A stretch of 54,888 bases of DNA from Anaerolineaceae bacterium (GCA_002699125.1 PABI01000180.1:1-54888), one strand, 5' to 3'. Counted from the stretch's first letter, positions 1-9,055 are shown. A program made the numbers and translations. Notes: generated by a model not told the origin, from the sequence alone.

Positions 1-136
1 AAGGTGCTTCGTGCAGGTGCGCGTTAGCTTGCCTGCTTGACGGTGAAATTTACTTGATTTTGCCTCTTGACATTTCACCGCATCGCTTTTATCTGGCGCT
101 AAGCAAGATGCTTATCGCTTAAAAATAAATGATGCA
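1..136. other. Left-edge intergenic stretch
   Basis: No gene can be supported here. An 8-bp inverted repeat (GGTGAAAT near 41-48 and ATTTCACC near 72-79) is visible. A promoter-like pair on the plus strand (TTGACA at 67-72, TATCTG at 90-95, 17-nt spacer) points into the 3' end of the next, oppositely oriented gene, so it is probably fortuitous. Confidence 0.3.
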
Positions 137-160
137 GCCTGAAAACGGCCGTTTTCAGGC
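137..160. terminator. Perfect 24-bp palindrome at gene end, centred on the octamer
   Basis: GCCTGAAAACGG is followed directly by its reverse complement. The palindrome is centred on one ACGGCCGT octamer (145-152) and overlaps the stop of the minus-strand membrane protein gene. It would form a strong hairpin in that transcript. No U-tract follows, so its role as an intrinsic terminator is inferred. Confidence 0.5.
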
Positions 161-820
161 ACGAAACAGGGTGTTCTCAATTGAAAAATCGCTGGTTCGG
201 CGAAGTATGGAAACGAAGAGGGCAAGGATGAGGAATACCAATACGATGCCGCTCACCATCGTGGTAAAACCTTGCGGAGATTGTGAATAGGGCCAGCCCG
301 TAGCAACATCGATGAGGACAACGATGCCCAGGGCACTTGCCTTGAAAACACCGGCAAACCCTAAAGCAGTGGCAAAGCGGCTGCTGCGCATGAGGATGTT
401 GGCTTCTGCCCGGGATAATCTTCGTGTCCGACGAGCTACGCGTTGGGTATTTTTTGCCCTTCTGAGATAAACAAAAGTGTCCAAAAATTCGGCAAGTCCC
501 CAGGTGACGATGCCTAGCGTAAAGTAGAGTTGACTGTTTTGGGCGGTAAAAAGAGAAACGAGGGCAATACCAAGAGCAATGCCGTTAAGCAAATTAGTGA
601 AGAAATAGGCCAACAGATCAAACAACTTAAAGTCATTGACAAAGAAAATGCGCGCTAGCGTCGCTCCAACAATGGCAATGATTAAGAGGACAGTCAGCGT
701 GATGTTGATGGCGGGGTCTAGATTGACCGATAGCCCTAGCCAAAGTAGGATAATGGCGAAGATATTGTTGAGTTCGGCAAAAATACGGCCGCTGAATAAA
801 CTGATCACTTTACGTGCCAT
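155..820 (-). CDS. Six-helix membrane protein of unknown function
   Basis: Predicted integral membrane protein of 221 residues. Hydrophobic segments lie at about 17-34, 38-60, 68-90, 95-112, 150-175 and 187-205. A strongly basic loop (about 119-137, rich in Arg) separates the first four helices from the last two and is probably cytoplasmic. I recognise no family motif and assign no function. The ATG at 820 is supported by an AAAGGAG ribosome site about 10 nt upstream. A dyad element at 884-904 lies 63 nt before the start and recurs at nearly the same distance before the small gene at 3021-3245, which suggests shared control. The stop lies inside a perfect palindrome. Confidence 0.7.
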   Translation of the reverse strand: MARKVISLFSGRIFAELNNIFAIILLWLGLSVNLDPAINITLTVLLIIAIVGATLARIFFVNDFKLFDLLAYFFTNLLNGIALGIALVSLFTAQNSQLYFTLGIVTWGLAEFLDTFVYLRRAKNTQRVARRTRRLSRAEANILMRSSRFATALGFAGVFKASALGIVVLIDVATGWPYSQSPQGFTTMVSGIVLVFLILALFVSILRRTSDFSIENTLFRA

Positions 821-883
821 AATTAAACGCTCCTTTTACAGTTGATTTAGATTTGTAAGATGTGATGAGCTTACAAAGGAAGC

Positions 884-904
884 GTCAGCAGTTCGTGAAC
901 AGTT
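884..904 (-). promoter_or_regulatory. Shared 21-bp upstream element, copy 1
   Basis: Contains CAGTTCGTGAACAG, an imperfect dyad with GTTC and GAAC half-sites two bases apart. The same 21 bases occur at 3308-3328. Here it lies 63 nt upstream of the start of the 155-820 membrane protein. An operator or other promoter element is inferred from the conserved position only. Confidence 0.4.
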
Positions 905-932
905 GTTATGGCACAGTGGCTTGTAGGATTAG

Positions 933-2258
933 TTACCTGCCGCGCAGGTGGTGGCGCAAAACGCGCCAGGCGATGTTTGGCTGGAATAAGGAAATGGGTG
1001 GCACGACCAGGTTTTGCACCTGGATGAAGGTTTTATGGACAAGCCGATCGACAGGAATGGTGTCCAGCAGTTTGGGCATGTACCAGCCCGCTAGCCGTTC
1101 AGGGAGTGATGTCGCTTCTTCATTACCTAGCCACTCCAGATCGGCACTGGTGGCCAGCAGCCAGGCTGGTTCAACAATTTTGGGGTATTTCTTTTGGAAG
1201 GATTGGGCTATACCAGAAATATTACCGCTACTGGCCGCCAGCATCTCTCCCAATTCCACTGCGGCCATCGCCGCTACGGTCATGCCCTGGCCATACACGG
1301 GATTGAAGCCGCAGACCGCGTCTCCCAACGCCACCAGCCGGTCTGGCCAGCGGCTGAGCTTATCGTAGCGGCGGAAGCGGTTTTCGGTGCGCCGGTAGCC
1401 AATGATGTTGCTTACCGGCTCAGCCTGTTCGATGGCGGCATGGAATTCCGGGTCTACCTCCCTGGCAAAGGCTAGAAAACCCGCCTCATCAGTTGGCGGA
1501 TAGTCGCCCAAAATACCGGCGATCATCACCATCCAGATGCCGTTTTCTTCACTGTAGATGAGACCGGCGCGGCTTTTATGTGGCGGTTCTGCCCCGATAA
1601 GCATCATGTCCCAGGCTGGAGCAGGATCTGGAATTTTGTAGCGGCGTCCGGCATAGCCCAGGCGCACGTCGATGACGGTTTCTGCAGGGCGGTCGTAGCC
1701 GATTTGGGGCAGCCAGTCGGATAATTTTGAGCCTCGCCCACTGGCATCGACAACGAATGCGGCCGTTTCCACCGATTCTCCACGACCATCTTTCCGGCGC
1801 ACCTGTACGCCCTGCACCACGCCATCTTGCTCAATCAAGCTTTGTACTTGGGCACCGCCACACAGTTGCACATTGGGTAAGTCCATCACCCGTTGGCGTA
1901 AGATGGATTCTAACAGCAGGCGGCTGCAGGCATACGTAACGATGCCACTTTGGAACTGCGGCAGCCATTGGCCACGAATTTTCGCGCGGGAATCCTGCGT
2001 CAAATCGACGCGGTTGGCCCCGGCGGCTTGCAGCTCATCGGTGATACCGGGGAAAAGCTGGCTCATGATTTGCGCGCCGCGTTCCAGCAAGACGTGGACG
2101 TGCCGATCCTGAGGTACGCCAGCTCGTGAGGCTACATCCGCCGGCAGATAGTCACGTTCCAGTATGGTGACTTGCGGGAAATGATCGGCCAAAACGCGGG
2201 CGGTCCACAACCCCGCCAAGCTGCCGCCAATAACAAGTGCACGTGTTTGTTGTTCCAT
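933..2258 (-). CDS. FAD-dependent oxidoreductase / monooxygenase-like protein
   Basis: Flavoprotein of the p-hydroxybenzoate hydroxylase / geranylgeranyl reductase type. The N-terminal Rossmann fold is marked by VIGGSLAGLWTARVL (about 9-23), with an acidic residue ending the second strand (LERD, 33-36). A DASGRGS motif (171-177) and LGDAVCGFNPVYGQG (311-325) match the DG and GD FAD-binding motifs of this group. Such enzymes use FAD to hydroxylate, epoxidise or reduce polyprenyl or aromatic substrates; the substrate cannot be read from sequence. The length of 441 residues is normal. The ATG at 2258 has a good GGAGG site 6 nt upstream. No biosynthetic partners are adjacent, so the pathway is unknown. 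Confidence 0.8.
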   Translation of the reverse strand: MEQQTRALVIGGSLAGLWTARVLADHFPQVTILERDYLPADVASRAGVPQDRHVHVLLERGAQIMSQLFPGITDELQAAGANRVDLTQDSRAKIRGQWLPQFQSGIVTYACSRLLLESILRQRVMDLPNVQLCGGAQVQSLIEQDGVVQGVQVRRKDGRGESVETAAFVVDASGRGSKLSDWLPQIGYDRPAETVIDVRLGYAGRRYKIPDPAPAWDMMLIGAEPPHKSRAGLIYSEENGIWMVMIAGILGDYPPTDEAGFLAFAREVDPEFHAAIEQAEPVSNIIGYRRTENRFRRYDKLSRWPDRLVALGDAVCGFNPVYGQGMTVAAMAAVELGEMLAASSGNISGIAQSFQKKYPKIVEPAWLLATSADLEWLGNEEATSLPERLAGWYMPKLLDTIPVDRLVHKTFIQVQNLVVPPISLFQPNIAWRVLRHHLRGR

Positions 2259-2404
2259 CTGATTCCTCCATATGTATGAGCCGTTGTTCTATTGTAATAC
2301 GCAGGCGCAGCTTTTTTGCATTGAAGTTGATCTTTTGGACCCCAATTGGCGCTATTTTCAGGCATGTATCCCGGTAGAGAATTGTACGATTATTTTAAAC
2401 CGAT

Positions 2405-2992
2405 TTATAAATTCCAATTGTGTGGCTGGACGTACGGCCGTATCCGGTGCTCAATGTAAAATTGCTGGGGTGTGGTCGGTGCTGGACGCGGCCGTTTCCC
2501 ACGAGATAAATAGGCCATGGCGTCTTCAATGGAGCCGCCGTAGGTGATGACGGGCACACCGCGCGGGCTTTTCTCTATAGCAAGGGGCTGGGCGAAACGG
2601 CCGTACAGCTTGTTGGTGTACGGGTTGTTCTCCTCTGCCTGAAGCTGAATGTGGGTAACGGCCGTTCCCTGATACATCTGCAAAATAAAAAGCAGCCCGT
2701 GGTAAAATAACCGCGTGAGTTGATATTCGGGCAATATTGCGCCAACGTACAAATATAGCAGGTCGTTGTTGGCAAAATCCTGTTTGGGTTCACCTAAAAA
2801 GTAGCCCAATGCCCCTACCAGCTTGTGGTTGTGGTAACCACCAAGTACCTGACCATGCGCATAGATAAACTCAGTGATTTTGGCGGCGGCATTGCGATCA
2901 GGCAGACAAAGCGCTTCAGCGTTGGCATAAAACAGATCCGTTACCGCTTCATTTTCATTTGACTTACATAGACGATACGTGAAATTAGACAT
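2405..2992 (-). CDS. GNAT-like N-acyltransferase, putative
   Basis: A 195-residue protein whose predicted strand-strand-helix pattern resembles a GNAT acetyltransferase. A two-strand segment, GQVLGGYHNHKLVGALGY, is followed by a strand-loop-helix (LYLYVGAILPEYQLTRLF) and a late strand plus helix with ENNPYTNKLYGRF, typical of the C-terminal half of the fold. The classical acetyl-CoA pyrophosphate loop is not clear, so catalytic activity is unproven. I chose the ATG at 2992 rather than a frame extending to 3124. AGGAG lies 8 nt upstream, and the extension would overlap the neighbouring small gene. Substrate unknown. Confidence 0.55.
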   Translation of the reverse strand: MSNFTYRLCKSNENEAVTDLFYANAEALCLPDRNAAAKITEFIYAHGQVLGGYHNHKLVGALGYFLGEPKQDFANNDLLYLYVGAILPEYQLTRLFYHGLLFILQMYQGTAVTHIQLQAEENNPYTNKLYGRFAQPLAIEKSPRGVPVITYGGSIEDAMAYLSRGKRPRPAPTTPQQFYIEHRIRPYVQPHNWNL

Positions 2993-3020
2993 CCGATACA
3001 CTCCTGTAAAATATGTTGAA

Positions 3021-3245
3021 TTATTGGACGAGCCAGCAGTGGGGCACGGCCGTTTCTGCCGAAAATGATTCAAATGAGCCATTGGCGGCCGTTTCACAGG
3101 CTTCATCAATGACAAGTGAGCCAAAAATGGGGCCTACGGCCGTAACAAGCAGCAGCAGCGTGAGCGTGAGGACGAGCAAGCCCAGCGCCAGCCGGGTAAA
3201 ATAACGGGGCAAATGCTGGGGTTGGGAGACGGTTTGTACGGGCAT
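3021..3245 (-). CDS. Small single-pass membrane protein
   Basis: A 74-residue protein with one long hydrophobic helix (about 18-44, rich in Leu, Thr and Val) after a short N-terminal tail, and an acidic, Cys-containing C-terminal region. An AGGAG site 7 nt before the ATG at 3245 and the shared element at 3308-3328 support expression. It ends 28 nt before the start of the GNAT-like gene, so the two may be co-transcribed. No family recognised. Confidence 0.5.
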   Translation of the reverse strand: MPVQTVSQPQHLPRYFTRLALGLLVLTLTLLLLVTAVGPIFGSLVIDEACETAANGSFESFSAETAVPHCWLVQ

Positions 3246-3307
3246 GATAAGCTCCTTTGTGCGTAAAATTGTTGTTGAAAAGCGTGGGTATAGCCTGCCA
3301 AACGGCC

Positions 3308-3328
3308 GTCAGCAGTTCGTGAACAGTT
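3308..3328 (-). promoter_or_regulatory. Shared 21-bp upstream element, copy 2
   Basis: Identical to the element at 884-904 (core CAGTTCGTGAACAG) and placed 62 nt before the start of the small membrane protein gene, almost the same spacing as copy 1. It directly abuts one ACGGCCGT octamer. Also lies 39 nt before the longest start of the plus-strand metallophosphoesterase gene. Confidence 0.4.
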
Positions 3329-3366
3329 CAATGGGATGGGGCGACTGGGTAAGATAAACGGTAAGA

Positions 3367-4701
3367 ATGGTACGGCATCCTACGGTTGGATTTTCAACTG
3401 CTGATATCTCCCAAGGTTACACAAAGATTGCTACAATGACTGACTACGAGTGGGCCACCCCCAATACAACTATGGAAAATTTGACACTGACAAAACAATC
3501 AAATGAGTTAAACGAGCCGGCCCTGGATATTTTAGAAGAGGGATTGCTGCACAAAATCATGTTGGTTTTTGATTTACCGACGCGATTGCCCGGTGTATTT
3601 GTGGTGGGGCTGGCGCTGCTGCTAACGGCGTTGACCGGGGCCAGTTGGTGGCTCATCACTGCCGATCAGGCGATGGCTCAGCTGGTCATGGTGCTGCTGG
3701 CTCTTTTTATGGCTGCCGATATGACCTTGCTGATTTCCCTGCCCCAGCAAAAAGTTTCGTATGGTCCCTGGAAAGCGCAGCTGTTTGTGCTGGCACTGCC
3801 ACGAATTGTTGCCACGCTAGGCCTGGCTGTCCTGGCTAATTGGCTGCAAGAGGATTGGGCGTTGTGGCTCTTTTTAGGGGTTCAGGTAGCAGGAACGGCC
3901 GCTTTCATATGGGGTTATTTTTTCGAGCCATTTCGCCTGAAGCTTTCCGCTGTAATGACCTTTACCGACAGATTGCCATTGGGGACAGACCCGATTCGCG
4001 TGCTGCACATCAGCGATTTGCACGTGGAGCGACTCACCGACCGGGAAGCCAGGGTGCTGGAACTGGCTCGCGAAGCCAACCCCGATCTCATCGTTATTTC
4101 CGGTGATTATGTAAATCTATCCTACAATCGTGATCCAGAAACGCTGCGGCAGGTGCGGCAGCTGCTTTGCCAACTTACGGCACCGCACGGAGTGTACGCC
4201 ACGCTGGGCAGCCCGCCGGTCGACTTGCGTGAAACGGTGGTGCCTATTTTTGAGGGCCTGCACCACGTCACGCTGCTGCGGCATGGCTGGCAGCAGGTAG
4301 AGATGGGCAACGGCCGTTCCCTCACCGTACTTGGCATGGACTGCACCCACGACCTGCCCGTCGATGCCGGACGCCTGGCACGCCTGGTGAGCGCTGCGCC
4401 CCCCGATATGCCCCAACTGCTCATCTACCACTCCCCCGAGCTCATGCCCGAAGCGGCCGAACACGACATCGATCTTTACGTGTGCGGTCACACGCACGGT
4501 GGACAGGTGCGTTTGCCTCTCATAGGGCCAGTTTTCACCAGCTCCCAGCTGGGACGACGTTTTGTGATGGGGTTGTATAAACTCGGCCGTACCACACTCT
4601 ACGTCAGCCGCGGCATTGGCCTGGAAGGACTCAGCGCCCCCCGCGTCCGCTTCATGTGCCCCCCCGAAATGACACTCATTACGATCATGCCTAATGGCTA
4701 A
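3367..4701 (+). CDS. Membrane-anchored metallophosphoesterase, variant active site
   Basis: Calcineurin-like phosphoesterase with an N-terminal membrane part (several hydrophobic segments, about 65-200) and a C-terminal catalytic domain, similar in layout to YkuE/YaeI-type lipid-associated phosphatases. Visible metal-binding motifs are ISDLHV (D217, H219), GDY (D247) and GHTHGG (H375, H377). The motif that normally reads GNHD or GNHE is GSPPVD (281-286), so the usual Asn and His are absent. It may have an altered metal site, a different activity or none. In-frame ATGs at 3436 and 3472 are plausible starts, because the first 35 residues look unlike a signal or domain. Its 3' end faces the alpha/beta hydrolase gene. 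Confidence 0.75.
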   Translation: MVRHPTVGFSTADISQGYTKIATMTDYEWATPNTTMENLTLTKQSNELNEPALDILEEGLLHKIMLVFDLPTRLPGVFVVGLALLLTALTGASWWLITADQAMAQLVMVLLALFMAADMTLLISLPQQKVSYGPWKAQLFVLALPRIVATLGLAVLANWLQEDWALWLFLGVQVAGTAAFIWGYFFEPFRLKLSAVMTFTDRLPLGTDPIRVLHISDLHVERLTDREARVLELAREANPDLIVISGDYVNLSYNRDPETLRQVRQLLCQLTAPHGVYATLGSPPVDLRETVVPIFEGLHHVTLLRHGWQQVEMGNGRSLTVLGMDCTHDLPVDAGRLARLVSAAPPDMPQLLIYHSPELMPEAAEHDIDLYVCGHTHGGQVRLPLIGPVFTSSQLGRRFVMGLYKLGRTTLYVSRGIGLEGLSAPRVRFMCPPEMTLITIMPNG

Positions 4702-4705
4702 AGCA

Positions 4706-4799
4706 ATTGTGAATGGTGAATGGTGAAGTCTTAATTGTGAATGAACACCCACGTCACTTCATTCACAATTCACCATTAATTGTTCACAATTCACAATTA
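4706..4799. terminator. Iterated-word hairpin region between convergent genes
   Basis: Built from repeats of the words GTGAATGGTGAATG and their complements. The clearest stem is AATTGTGAATGAA (4733-4745) with a perfect 13-bp reverse complement at 4758-4770; additional complementary words flank it. It lies exactly between two convergent genes and could terminate both, or act as an mRNA 3'-end stabiliser. One of four similar intergenic structures in this window. Confidence 0.5.
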
Positions 4800-5582
4800 C
4801 TCAATTCCCCGTTCCTCCAACCACGCCAACATTTTCTCTGCCACTTGTTCCCAGCCGGGTTCCAGCATCATATCGTGGGCCATGGGGAAGAAGTGTGGCT
4901 GCGTCTTATAGGCGCGGGCGGTGGCTTGGACCTCATCTACCGTAAAGATGTTGTCATCGCGACCGCCCAGCACCAGCATCGGTGTGTTGACGCGTTTAGG
5001 CTTGGGCAGATTGAGCAGGAGCATGTCTAAAAAGGTACGGTAGGATTCGTCGCCCAATTGTTGGAAGTAGCGATTGACCTGTTCTTGCGGCATATTTTTG
5101 GAGAAGAGTTGGTATTGGGCCAGAGCGGCCGTTTCCACCAAAGGATACAAACTCAGCTTCAAGTTCAACTTCACAAACTTCTCTGGAAAGTGGCGGATAA
5201 TACGCAGCGTGATGCCCCAAACGCCCTGCGGTGGCACCGAGGCCAGCAAGATCGCGCCCGGCAGCGTCACGCTTTCTAAATATTTTTGCACCACATAACC
5301 TCCCATCGAATGCCCAATGATGACAGGTGACTGCGGCAGCTTTGCGGCCGTTTCTGCCACGTCGGCCAGGTAATCCTTGGCTGAGCTCCAGCGCAGCCGA
5401 TTTTTGCCATCGCTTTGCCCGTGCCCGCGCAAACTGGGTGCATACACCGCATAGCCGCGTTCGGCAAAATAAGGCAAAAAATATTCATCCCAACACCAGG
5501 CCCCATGCCATGCGCCATGAATAAAGAGCAGCGGCGTGTTCTTCGTTTTTTGAGCAGGTTCACGAACAAGAAGCTCAAGCAT
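4797..5582 (-). CDS. Alpha/beta hydrolase
   Basis: Soluble alpha/beta-hydrolase-fold enzyme of 261 residues, no signal peptide. The oxyanion-hole region is FIHGAWHGAW (20-29), the nucleophile elbow GHSMGG puts the nucleophile at S92, the acid is in GGRDD (D209 or D210), and the base is probably H236 in PMAHDMM. The HGAWH motif and the lid between about 125 and 195 resemble carboxylesterase or lipase-type family members, but the substrate cannot be inferred. The ATG at 5582 lacks a strong ribosome site. Convergent with the metallophosphoesterase gene across an iterated-word hairpin. Confidence 0.8.
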   Translation of the reverse strand: MLELLVREPAQKTKNTPLLFIHGAWHGAWCWDEYFLPYFAERGYAVYAPSLRGHGQSDGKNRLRWSSAKDYLADVAETAAKLPQSPVIIGHSMGGYVVQKYLESVTLPGAILLASVPPQGVWGITLRIIRHFPEKFVKLNLKLSLYPLVETAALAQYQLFSKNMPQEQVNRYFQQLGDESYRTFLDMLLLNLPKPKRVNTPMLVLGGRDDNIFTVDEVQATARAYKTQPHFFPMAHDMMLEPGWEQVAEKMLAWLEERGIE

Positions 5583-5708
5583 GATAGATCTCCGGGATGC
5601 AACATTTACGCCGAAAGTGCGTATTGTGGGGTGTTAAATGAAAAATCAAGCGGCCAATGAATCAATAATTACGAAGATTGTGCCGAATAATATGAGGGGT
5701 TAACTAAA

Positions 5709-6143
5709 ATGACAACTGATTCTGTATCTATGAAAGTAAAAGAAAACAACTCTGAGATGCCCTTTTTGCTCCGGGTCATCTGGTTCTTTGTTTTTGGCTG
5801 GGAGCTGACAGGTATCTGGATTTTGGTAGCCTGGGCGCTAAACGCATCCATTATTGGGTTACCGCTGGGGCTATGGATGATTGACCGGGTGCCGCAAGTG
5901 CTGACGCTGAAAGCGCGGCCGGGCGTGATGGTGACGGATTTGAAAGACGGCCGTTCCCAATTCCTCCCTGCCTCCAACGCCCCGTTCCTTATCCGTGCCG
6001 CCTACTTTATCCTGTTTGGCTGGTGGTTTAGCCTGCTGTGGGCCGCGCTGGCCTGGCTATTGTGTGCCACCATCATCGGTCTGCCTCTGGGGATTGTTAT
6101 GCTCAACGGATTGCCAACGGTAACTACGTTAGCCCAAAGTTAA
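5709..6143 (+). CDS. YccF domain-containing membrane protein
   Basis: A 144-residue integral membrane protein of the YccF family (PF03733), recognised from its twofold repeat. Each half carries a Trp/Phe-rich helix followed by a near-identical turn, ASIIGLPLG in the first half and ATIIGLPLG in the second. In this family two such units form a small inner-membrane protein of unknown function. A short hydrophilic N-terminus (1-17) precedes the first helix. The gene stands alone and is followed by a clear intrinsic terminator. Confidence 0.75.
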   Translation: MTTDSVSMKVKENNSEMPFLLRVIWFFVFGWELTGIWILVAWALNASIIGLPLGLWMIDRVPQVLTLKARPGVMVTDLKDGRSQFLPASNAPFLIRAAYFILFGWWFSLLWAALAWLLCATIIGLPLGIVMLNGLPTVTTLAQS

Positions 6144-6163
6144 TTAAAGAAGTGGAGCCAATC

Positions 6164-6203
6164 AAAAAAGCCCATCTCGCATTGTTCGAGATGGGCTTTT
6201 TGT
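6164..6203 (+). terminator. Intrinsic terminator after the YccF gene
   Basis: An 11-bp perfect stem, AGCCCATCTCG (6169-6179) and CGAGATGGGCT (6187-6197), is followed by a run of T and preceded by a run of A, so it can act on both strands. Confidence 0.85.
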
Positions 6204-6256
6204 GTACGCTTGTGTGACGTAGTCCTTTTTCATCAATTGCTTTTTAACCTTTAACT

Positions 6257-9055
6257 ATGTCAACGGTGCTCTTAACAACCAAACTCACCATTCCGCCGGC
6301 GCCGCCGGGGATTGTGTCGCGCCCCCGGTTAGCAGCCCGGTTGGAGGAAGGCCAGCACCAGAAGCTTACTCTGGTAGCGGCACCGGCCGGGTTTGGGAAA
6401 ACTACGCTTATCGCCGATTGGGTTCGGCACCAAACAGCGGCCATGCCGGTTGCCTGGTTTTCGCTGGACGATGCGGATAACGATCCGGCGCAGTTTATGG
6501 CTTACCTGGTTGCTGCGCTGCAAACGGCCGTACCCACCGTGGGGCAAACGGCCGCTTCCCTCTTGCAATCCTTATTAGAACGCCCCAACACGACGCCCCA
6601 ATCAGAAACGGCCGCTCTCACCGCGCTCTTGTCCCAACTGTTTACCCAACTGATTAATGATTTAGCCGCGCAGGCAGCGCCGATGATTTTGGTTCTGGAT
6701 GATTATCACGTGATCCAGAACGAGCTAATTCATGAAGCGCTGCTGTTTTTTGTGGAACGGTTACCGTCATCTTGCCGCTTATTTATTACCAGCCGAACTG
6801 AACCGCCCTGGCCATTAGCCCGTCTGCGCGTGAAGGGCAGCCTGGCTGAAATACGTGCGGAAGATTTGCGCTTTTCCGCAGATGAAACGGCCGCTTTCTT
6901 AAATGAAACAATGGGCCTGTCCCTGGCAGCGGCAGACGTGGCAGCATTAGAAACTCGAACGGAAGGGTGGGTGGCCGCTTTGCAAATGGCAGCGCTTTCG
7001 CTAAACGGCCGTCACGCCCAAACGCATCATTCATTTATTACCAGTTTTGCCGGAAGCCACCGCTATCTGGTGGATTACTTGCTAGACGAAGTATTTAGCC
7101 AGCAGCCCCCCGCTACACAGACGTTTTTACTGAAAACGGCCGTGCTCAACCGGCTTACCGGCCCCCTTTGTGACGCCCTTCTACAAGAAGCATCGACCGG
7201 CTCTGGTGACGCTGATCCCGCTGCCAGCGGCCAGCAAATATTGGTCGCATTGGAGAGTGCCAACCTGTTTTTAACCCCACTGGATGAAGAGCGAAAATGG
7301 TATCGGTACCATCATCTGTTTGCCGAGTTTTTGCTCCACCGGCTACAGCAGGAACAATCTGTGCTGGTGCCCGAACTGCACCGACGCGCCAGCTTCTGGT
7401 TTGAACAGGCCGGCCTGGTGGATGAAGCGTTTCGTCATGCACAGCAGGCCCAGGATATGGCGCGGGCGGCACAGCTGCTGGATCGGGTTGGTGTGCACTT
7501 TTTGCGCCAGGGTGCCGTCAACCGAATTTTGCGCTGGCTAGAAATGCTGCCCGAGGCGCAGCGAGAAGCGTATCCGCGCCTCTATATTTATCAAGCACTG
7601 GTAGTTTGCATCAACTATCATCTGGAAGACGTTGAGCCGCTTTTACAGAAAGCGGAGGCCAACCAACAGCGGCTGCCTGAACCAGCCATTGCTGCTTATG
7701 CCGCCGTGGTGCGGGCCGATCTCTATTTTGCTCGTGGGCTTGTTCACGGTTTTTCCCATGCCCAGGCTGTAAAACAGATTCAGCAGGCGCTTGATTATTT
7801 GGATCGCTCCCCGGATGATGAGGTCACGCGATTTTTTCGGGGGCACATTTTGATGACGCGCGCCGACGTATTCACTGCACGCGGCGATTTGCCCAATGCG
7901 GAGCGCGCTTTTCAGGAGTCGATTCATTTTAATCAGGCTGCCGGAAATGAAATTTTGCACCTGGCCAGCTTTTGGAAATATGGTGATTTGAAGATTGCCC
8001 AGGGGCAGCTGCATCGTGGTGAAGTTTTACATCAGCAGGGGCTGCGATTGGCCGAGGCTAGTGACCAGACAGTTGGCCATGTTCGGGCGCCTATTTTGGC
8101 GTTAAATTATTTTCATTTGCGCCTGGCTCAACTTTACTACGAGTGGAATCGGCTGTCTGAGGCGGAGGAACATGCGCAGCAAGCTGTTGCCCTTTTTGAA
8201 CTGCGCGGCCTGTGGGATCGGTTTGGCGCATACGGCGTCATGGCCAGAATTAAATGGGTTCTGGGGGAAAGAGAGGCAGCGCTGGATTGGCTGCAAAGAC
8301 TGGATGCCTTGCATAACACGGCACCCAACTCACACATAGGTCATCTGTCGAAGCTGACCAGCATCAATACAAGTTTGCTGCTGGCTCAGTCCGATCCGGC
8401 TTTGGCTTACCTGCGTAAGCCAGCCTTTGAGTGGTTGCAGCAGCACGAACATCTTTTAGCTGCGCTCGATCTGAGCCAGCAGCGCCGTTTAGAAAATTTG
8501 GTGCTGGTAGAAGTGTTGATGGTAAACGGCCGTCTCCAAGAAGCGTTACAACATGCAAAAAAGATATTGGAGCGTATCAACAAAACCGGGTTTGAGGGTC
8601 ACCGGCCTCAAATTCTGGCAACGCAGGTGTTGATTCTGGCCGAGCAGGGCCAGACCCAGCAAGCTTTGGATCTGTTGCAGTACGCTTTAGAAATCGCTGA
8701 ACCAGAAGGATATGTGCGTTCCTTTGTGGATCAGGGTGTGCCAATGCAGGCATTGCTGCGCCAGCTGCCGATTAATTCTTATCGTCAACGTCTGTTGGCT
8801 GCCTTTGATCCAGACCTGATGGCAACAACCGAACCAGGCATCGTACCTGTGCTGCCCGAACCGCTTACGGAACGGGAGCTTGAGGTGCTGCGCTTGCTGG
8901 TGTCTGGACTCAAAAACAAGGAGATGGCTGAATCGCTGGTTGTGAGCGTGAACACGATTCGTTTTCATCTGAAAAATTTATACAGCAAGCTGCATGTAGA
9001 CGGCCGTACCGAAGCTATCGCCAAAGCCCACACCCTAGGTCTGCTCAATCAGTAA
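6257..9055 (+). CDS. MalT-like LuxR-family ATP-dependent transcriptional regulator
   Basis: Large STAND-type regulator of 932 residues, the usual size for MalT/LAL proteins. The N-terminal NTPase has a Walker A motif AAPAGFGKTT (41-50) and a Walker B region MILVLDDYH (142-150). The long middle (about 400-860) is helical and TPR-like, expected to bind an effector. The C-terminal LuxR/GerE helix-turn-helix (about 868-932) contains LTERELEVLRLL and VSVNTIRFHLKNLY. In this family, inducer plus ATP drives oligomerisation and activation of target promoters. No sugar operon adjoins it; the next gene is a secreted protease, and a 20-bp lux-box-like dyad lies between them. No strong ribosome site precedes the ATG. 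Confidence 0.85.
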   Translation: MSTVLLTTKLTIPPAPPGIVSRPRLAARLEEGQHQKLTLVAAPAGFGKTTLIADWVRHQTAAMPVAWFSLDDADNDPAQFMAYLVAALQTAVPTVGQTAASLLQSLLERPNTTPQSETAALTALLSQLFTQLINDLAAQAAPMILVLDDYHVIQNELIHEALLFFVERLPSSCRLFITSRTEPPWPLARLRVKGSLAEIRAEDLRFSADETAAFLNETMGLSLAAADVAALETRTEGWVAALQMAALSLNGRHAQTHHSFITSFAGSHRYLVDYLLDEVFSQQPPATQTFLLKTAVLNRLTGPLCDALLQEASTGSGDADPAASGQQILVALESANLFLTPLDEERKWYRYHHLFAEFLLHRLQQEQSVLVPELHRRASFWFEQAGLVDEAFRHAQQAQDMARAAQLLDRVGVHFLRQGAVNRILRWLEMLPEAQREAYPRLYIYQALVVCINYHLEDVEPLLQKAEANQQRLPEPAIAAYAAVVRADLYFARGLVHGFSHAQAVKQIQQALDYLDRSPDDEVTRFFRGHILMTRADVFTARGDLPNAERAFQESIHFNQAAGNEILHLASFWKYGDLKIAQGQLHRGEVLHQQGLRLAEASDQTVGHVRAPILALNYFHLRLAQLYYEWNRLSEAEEHAQQAVALFELRGLWDRFGAYGVMARIKWVLGEREAALDWLQRLDALHNTAPNSHIGHLSKLTSINTSLLLAQSDPALAYLRKPAFEWLQQHEHLLAALDLSQQRRLENLVLVEVLMVNGRLQEALQHAKKILERINKTGFEGHRPQILATQVLILAEQGQTQQALDLLQYALEIAEPEGYVRSFVDQGVPMQALLRQLPINSYRQRLLAAFDPDLMATTEPGIVPVLPEPLTERELEVLRLLVSGLKNKEMAESLVVSVNTIRFHLKNLYSKLHVDGRTEAIAKAHTLGLLNQ

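Noticed and set aside
4117..4752. A 211-residue frame opposite the metallophosphoesterase gene
   Set aside because: It covers the metal-binding motifs of the real gene and has no recognisable features.
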